35,625 bases of DNA. Source: Sperchopsis tessellata. Its lineage: Eukaryota > Arthropoda > Insecta > Coleoptera > Hydrophilidae. The notes under the pieces were generated by a model. It worked only from the letters and a program-made list of their open reading frames with translations, ran no database searches and had not been told where the DNA came from. The stretch lies in NCBI GenBank assembly GCA_033557685.1, contig JAWQRN010000162.1:1-35625 (forward strand). The letters are read 5' to 3'. The position numbers and the translations under genes are program-made. Numbering within the stretch: position 1 is the stretch's first letter; every line of letters starts with the position of its first letter. This document shows, piece by piece, positions 31,394 through 35,625 of this stretch.

Positions 31394-32626
31394 CCAGGTC
31401 TGTAAATATGAAACCGGAATTTTTTTATATAAAATACTCATTTATTGTATGAAAGTGGTACAAAATATTTTATTCAAATATTTTTCCCATCTCTCTGGCA
31501 ATTTGTGGATGCTACGCGAAAATAACAGTTGCTCTTTTGAAGCAAACCAATCATCAAGCCATTTTCGAAAGAAGTGAAATGCTGCTCAGCAAGTGCGTGT
31601 CCCATCGATGCAAATAAGTAGTAATCGGATGGTGCCAAGTCTGGTGAGTAAGTAGCATGCAAAAGTATTTGCCAACTAAACGCCTCACTCGTTTCCTTGA
31701 CCAGTTTTGCTGTGTGCGATGGTGCATTATCATGAAGCAAAATTACTTTGTGTTACCTCTATTGATATTCTGGTCGTTTTTCACACAATGCTTGGTTCAA
31801 ATCCATCATTTGTTAACGGTAACGTTCAGCATTAACGGTTTCCCCAGGTTTTAGCAGCTCATAATACATAACACCCTTCTGATCTCAGCAAACACAGAGC
31901 ATTGTCTTCTATCCATAGCGATTTGGCCTTGCAGTCGATGTTGCTGGTTTGCTTAGAGGTACCCATGATCTTTTACACTTAGGATTCTCGAAATATAACC
32001 ATTTCTCATCGCCAGTCACAATTCGATGGAGAAATGATTTCCTTTTGTACCTAGCGAGCAGCATTTCGCAAGTGGTTTTTCGGTTTTCCTGCTGTCTCAT
32101 TAATTTCATGTGGAACCACCTTCTGGATCTTTCCCATGGCTTTCAAATGTATGGAGACCGCTTCTCGTGTCACATTTAGTTGATCCGCGAGTTGTTGTTG
32201 CGTTTGAGCGTCATCCTCATGCAACAATTCGGCGTCTTCAAACTTTCTCGGAGGTCTTCCACGTTCTTCGTTTCTCATGTAAAAATCATCACTTTTGAAT
32301 TTTTTTAACCACTTAAAGCACTGTGATTTACCAAGAGCATGCTCACTGTAAGCTTCGACAAGCATTCGATGCGATTCTGCAACAGGTCTCTTCAAATGGT
32401 AACAGAAAATCAATGCTGTCAGCAAATTGTAGTTTTCAGGAACAAAATTCGACAAGTTCAACACTGAAAAATATGTTATTGTATGAAACTTGTATTGTTG
32501 TGAGTTAAAAGTCTTTGACAAATGTAAACATTTTCTTGTGTGCGCCAATAGCGCGGTTTGATAGTCACTACATTGACAACTAGAGCCGTCTATGAGCAAA
32601 TTCCAGTTTCAAATTTACAGACCTGG
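31394..32626 (-). mobile_element. mariner DNA transposon, full length with broken transposase
   Basis: The left end is CCAGGTCTGTAAATATGAAA (from 31394). The right end, reverse complemented from 32626, is CCAGGTCTGTAAATTTGAAA. TA flanks both sides (31392-31393 and 32627-32628). The 1,233-bp length is typical for mariner. The two ends remain highly similar over about 30 bp, so the copy is younger than most elements here. It splits the second F segment. Confidence 0.95.
31474..32455 (-). pseudogene. mariner transposase (DD34D), frameshifted, start codon lost
   Basis: The minus frame starts LSNFVPENYNLLTALIFCYH with TTG (32453-32455) where relatives have ATG. The paired helix-turn-helix region follows (AESHRMLVEAYSEHALGKSQ, CFKWLKKFKSDDF, GRPPRKFEDAEL, LADQLNVTREAVS). 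After a shift near 32090 comes RIVTGDEKWLYFENPK with the first catalytic Asp. Further shifts and stops near 31905 and 31750 separate it from VILLHDNAPSHTAKLVKE (second Asp) and YSPDLAPSDYYLFASMGHAL (third Asp). All three catalytic aspartates and the HDNAPSH and SPDLAPSDYxLF motifs are readable. Another shift near 31550 garbles the C-terminus. The enzyme would cut and paste the element. Confidence 0.9.
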
Positions 32627-32628
32627 TA

Positions 32629-32968
32629 GTTGGTATTTTTCCATTTCATCAGAGTATTTGTATCCTCGTTGGTTTCCCTTTGAGTCTCATGATTATTGCT
32701 ATTATAGAAATCTGCGAGGTCATCCACATACATGAAGATGCTTATACATTCAATTTATGCAACATCAGGTCATTTGTGTAGAGTATATTTATGTATCCTT
32801 GTGGGTCACCATACTTCAATTCACTAAGTCTCATCTCTTTTCCATTAATTGCTACATATAATTTGTTTGCCTTTTATGCTTAGATTTTGCATATTCGCCA
32901 ATCTATTTAGGTATTACCTTGGAGTTCGTATTTATATTTAAGACATTTTTGGATCAAAATACTGTTTA
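32629..32968 (-). repeat. F segment copy 2, right part
   Basis: It resumes GTTGGTATTTTTCCATTTC after the mariner and continues homologous to copy 1 up to ATCAAAATACTGTTTA. Minus-strand RT pieces: LKYGDPQGYINILYTNDLML and MYVDDLADFYNSNNHETQRE (YVDD box intact). Confidence 0.8.
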
Positions 32969-33424
32969 TACATTTTATAATTTTCTTCACAATTATTCTG
33001 CAAGCAGTTATACATATGTATTTCAATTTGCATCTTGTTGCCAAAATATATATAAAAATTTTTTTTTGTTATAAATTTATGTACTTTCTGAATGCTCTTC
33101 ATATTTACGTATGTCCTTTACTTTTAGGTGGCATTTTTTTACCAATTTTCTATTCAAAAGATGGAATTTTTTTAAATAAATATAAAGTGATTTTAATTTC
33201 TTTTCTTTTAAGTAAATTTTGGTTTCATAATGTAATATATTTTTTATACAATTTTTTGGCATAATTTTTTGTTCGTTTTACTGGTAGACTGACAAGAAAT
33301 ATTCTATTTCCAACCTTATTTCTAATATAGAATTGTCGTCCAAAAAAAATGTATTATATTACAGAAAAATGTTAATATATTCAATGTTAAATAAATTGGT
33401 TTTATTTTCTCAAATGTTTTTTTC

Positions 33425-33428
<4 letters not shown>
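32969..33428. other. AT-rich stretch, no gene seen
   Basis: Long T and A runs with only chance open frames on both strands. Confidence 0.5.

Positions 33429-33488
<60 letters not shown>
33429..33488. repeat. (AT)n microsatellite, about 60 bp
   Basis: An uninterrupted AT run. An open frame reading Tyr-Ile repeats across it is an artefact. Confidence 0.97.
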
Positions 33489-33490
<2 letters not shown>

Positions 33491-33599
33491 AACTTTATAA
33501 ATTCTCCATCAGCATTTCTAAGCAAATCATAATTTGTACTTAATATATTTTACAGTTGAATATTATGAATTTTACTAACATGAAGGTATGTTTTTAAAT

Positions 33600-33745
33600 T
33601 TTTATTTCATGGCTAATGTAAAAGCCAACCAAAGCTGCTGACCGCCAGAATGATTGCTACAAACACAGTATTTTGAAGAAAATCACCTTTCATCAGTGCA
33701 AATGCATCTCCTTTGCAGCTCAGCCTTCGTGCAATAGCTATTGGC
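33600..33745 (-). other. Possible terminal exon of an unidentified membrane protein
   Basis: I do not recognise this. The segment is GC-richer than its flanks. On the minus strand it reads PIAIARRLSCKGDAFALMKG, then DFLQNTVFVAIILAVSSFGW, then LLH and TAG (about 33619-33621). The second block is a plausible single membrane-spanning helix. An in-frame TAA lies six bases upstream of the first Pro codon, so an exon would have to begin at the weak acceptor TTGAAG. An AATAAA follows the stop within about 15 bases, closer than usual. It might equally be a transposon piece. Confidence 0.2.
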
Positions 33746-33759
33746 TTCAATTAACCTAT

Positions 33760-34139
33760 ACAAATTATAAGAGCTTAAAAAATTTTTTTCAAAAATTGTA
33801 TTAAGAATATAATCCAAAAGAACCAAAACGATAATTCAAAAGTTAAGAGTCTCTGGACAAAATTGAGATTGTGTTTTATCTTATTAAATTAACTACATAA
33901 TTTTTGATAATTAATTGGTTTTGAATTTGCAAGGAGGGCTCCAGGCATTTTTAACTGATTTTTTTTTTAAAAAGCAAACCTATTTAAAAGATATTTTGAC
34001 AGGAAATATAACATACATTTTGTTTTTTTTTTTAATTGATTCGCCGGGAAGGCCTATTGAGCGCTTATTACTTAAAATACCAAAATCTCAATTCTATTGC
34101 GAAAACAGGATACAAAAGGGATATATTTCTTCTTGTCTA
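33760..34139. other. AT-rich stretch, no gene seen
   Basis: A and T runs (for example near 33960 and 34023) with only chance frames. Confidence 0.5.
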
Positions 34140-34880
34140 GTGGGTCCTTCCTCACGACTGATGCGCCTTTAGCCCCAACCAAACAAGGATATGAGCTAAT
34201 TGTGGGGCTAGTACTTCTGTGCTGTAGCCCCACTCAACACTCCGGATTTCAGGCAAGTGCCGTCCAGGAATTCCACCTTACACAGCCGAGGTGTAGTTGC
34301 AACACTTACCCTAACAAGTCAAGCAGAAGCTTGGGGCGTTAGTGTTTGAAGCAATGATTTTTGGCGTCGTACTGACCAGGCTCTCTAACCAGAGGGTTGT
34401 TATGCGATTGTCCAGTATCTTACAGTTTTTGGATTTGTTTTTGCATAAACTCATCCACTGTCTCGATCTTAAGGTCGTGATGCAGCTTTCGATTTCGAAC
34501 AAAGAAGTGTGCACCAGTTATGGCTCGCAGCTTCTTGTTCTGGAATACATGCAAGATTTCATGCACCTAGGTTCTTACAACGACGCTGCCACACTGTATG
34601 TGAGCACTCATCGGATCATACTCTGATAAAGCACAAGCTTTGTATTGAGCGATCATTTTGAGTTAACAGGGAATTAAGACTGCAGAACTTCCAAGTTGCC
34701 TTACATAGAACAGAGTCCGTGTGGCTCCGAAAGTTCAGCCGCCTATCTAGGGTAATACATAGGTATTTGCACCGGGTTGCAACTAGCCGAGCGAAATTGG
34801 AAACATGACAGTTATATGAACTACATTTTTGAAGGCATATCTGCGTATGTCTGCTTGAAGTACGCATATCCATTACACTT
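34140..34880 (-). mobile_element. LINE-H: Jockey-type element 3' end, antisense
   Basis: The minus strand reads ARLVATRCKYLCITLDRRLN (about 34795), FRSHTDSVLCKATWKFCSLN and SLLTQNDRSIQ. After frame changes come VFQNKKLRAITGAHFFVRNR-like pieces (about 34530) and LKIETVDEFMQKQIQKL (about 34470). YLGxxLDxxLxxxxHxxxxxxKA, then a Gln-Asn-x-x-LRxI(T/V)x block, then a (D/E)LxIxxVxEFxxKxxxKLY block is the standard C-terminus of Jockey-clade ORF2. Below 34330 the sequence is GC-rich and non-coding and probably represents the element's 3' UTR. No RT catalytic box is included, so it is 5' truncated. Confidence 0.75.
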
Positions 34881-34960
34881 GCTTGTACGTTAGTCAGCCT
34901 TGTACGTTTTTGTTGTTTGAGGTTAAGTGATTGATTGTTTTTACAAGTTTGTATATTAAA

Positions 34961-35625
34961 ATGAGTGATTTGTTTATATCAAACGTAAGTATCAAGGACA
35001 AAGCCTTTGCTTTGTCTATTTATTAACGAGGCCCAAGAGCATGTAGGTATTTGCAACATTTTCTGGGGCTACCATCTTTACGGACAATATATGGACTGCT
35101 TTCTTCTATCAAAATAAGCACAGGTATAAATGACATTATAGTAAATTAATTAAAAAAAAAATTAGTAATATGGCTGATGATAATAAATTTTGTACTTTAA
35201 TGTTTGATGAAATGTCTTTGAGTGAATAGATGCAGTATGATCCGTCAACAGATAGTTTTGTAGGTTATGAGAATCTTGGTCATTTAGGGCAATACAAAAA
35301 GGTTGCAAATCATGCTTTAGTTTTTATGATACAGAGAGTTAAGAAATCTTGGAAGCAACCGTTTTCTTATTATTTTATGTAAGGTACTATTGGCGCTGAC
35401 TCTTTAACAAAATTAATTGTTGAAAATGTGCGTGCTTTACAAAATATTGGGTTAACTGTTGTTGCTACTGTTTGTGATCAGGGGTCAACCAATTTAAGAG
35501 CACTTAAGACGCTGATTAATGAATACCCAGCACCGGAACCTGACCTTATCTTTCGCTATAGATGGTCAAGAAATTGTTACGATGATGGATGTTCCTCATC
35601 TTTTGAAGAGTACCAGAAATGCAAT
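34961..35625 (+). pseudogene. P-element/THAP9-like transposase relic, runs off the right edge
   Basis: Frames together read KDKAFALSIY, stop, RGPRACRYLQHFLGLPSLRT, ISTGINDIIVN and, after a frameshift in an A run (35152-35161), MADDNKFCTLMFDEMSLSE. After TAG (35227) come MQYDPSTDSFVGYENLG, VANHALVFMIQRVKKSWKQP, FSYYF and TAA (35380). Then come ALQNIGLTVVATVCDQGSTN and, after a shift near 35550, IDGQEIVTMMDVPHLLKSTR. MFDEMSL, CDQGxxN and DxPHLLKxxRN are hallmark blocks of the P-element/THAP9 transposase RNase-H-like domain. The Asp residues of the first two blocks correspond to catalytic positions. TAA codons also lie at 35024 and 35147. The N-terminal THAP finger is not present, and the rest lies beyond the window. 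Confidence 0.85.

Noticed and set aside
29431..32968. F segments as LTRs of one retrotransposon enclosing LINE-G
   Set aside because: They encode non-LTR RT pieces (YADD, PQG) and the enclosed sequence is a non-LTR element with no gag, protease or integrase.
33429..33488. (AT)n tract as a replication origin or regulatory site
   Set aside because: Simple microsatellites are expected at this base composition and nothing else supports a function.
33322..33525. Frame with a Tyr-Ile repeat
   Set aside because: It is a translation of the (AT)n microsatellite.
1..35625. CRISPR arrays, bacterial operons, riboswitches, tRNA or rRNA genes
   Set aside because: Introns, LINEs and LTR elements show eukaryotic nuclear DNA, and no RNA-gene motif was recognised by eye.

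Overview
The window looks like nuclear DNA from an insect with a large, AT-rich, transposon-packed genome. I infer a holometabolous insect, possibly a beetle; no marker here fixes the species. One host gene is recognisable: the 3' half of an SH2B-family adaptor (the Lnk gene of Drosophila) on the + strand. Its exons encode the end of the PH domain (2330-2475 and 2611-2798), a linker plus the N-terminal half of the SH2 domain (3645-3820), the C-terminal half of the SH2 domain plus a tail (13593-13880), and an isolated last exon (22505-22606). The last exon restores the family's C-terminal tyrosine motif (RAIENQYSFV-stop). Splice phases agree at every junction. The gene's 5' part lies left of the window.

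Nearly all the rest is mobile DNA in or behind the gene. The upstream intron (1-2329) holds two non-LTR retrotransposon (LINE) fragments. Intron 2799-3644 holds an antisense LINE tail. The 9.8 kb intron 3821-13592 splits the SH2 domain. It holds LINE-B (4082-5527), a Tigger/pogo-like DNA transposon in the LINE's (TAA)n tail (5528-6898), another LINE (7645-8345) and an antisense Ty3/gypsy element with both LTRs and a 4-bp target duplication (8382-13257). The 8.6 kb intron 13881-22504 holds an antisense LINE tail, a decayed hAT transposon (about 16905-18890) and a second LINE-B copy.

Downstream of the gene (22607-35625) lie a LINE C-terminal fragment, an array of TCATTCGAATGA palindromes, a LINE interrupted by a 594-bp insert, an endonuclease-domain LINE fragment and a MITE-like element. 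These are followed by a diverged 1.1 kb inverted repeat centred near 28546. Next comes a LINE flanked by two direct copies of a 360-bp segment, one of them split by a complete but broken mariner (31394-32626). The right edge has another LINE and a P-element/THAP9-like transposase relic running off the end. A 146-bp minus-strand segment at 33600-33745 could be a terminal exon with a membrane segment, but I do not recognise it.

All transposase and reverse transcriptase genes here carry stops or frameshifts, so none looks able to move on its own. The most informative observations are the remote last exon and possible intron-retention isoform of the adaptor gene, the long inverted repeat, and the nested insertions whose empty sites can be read from the sequence.
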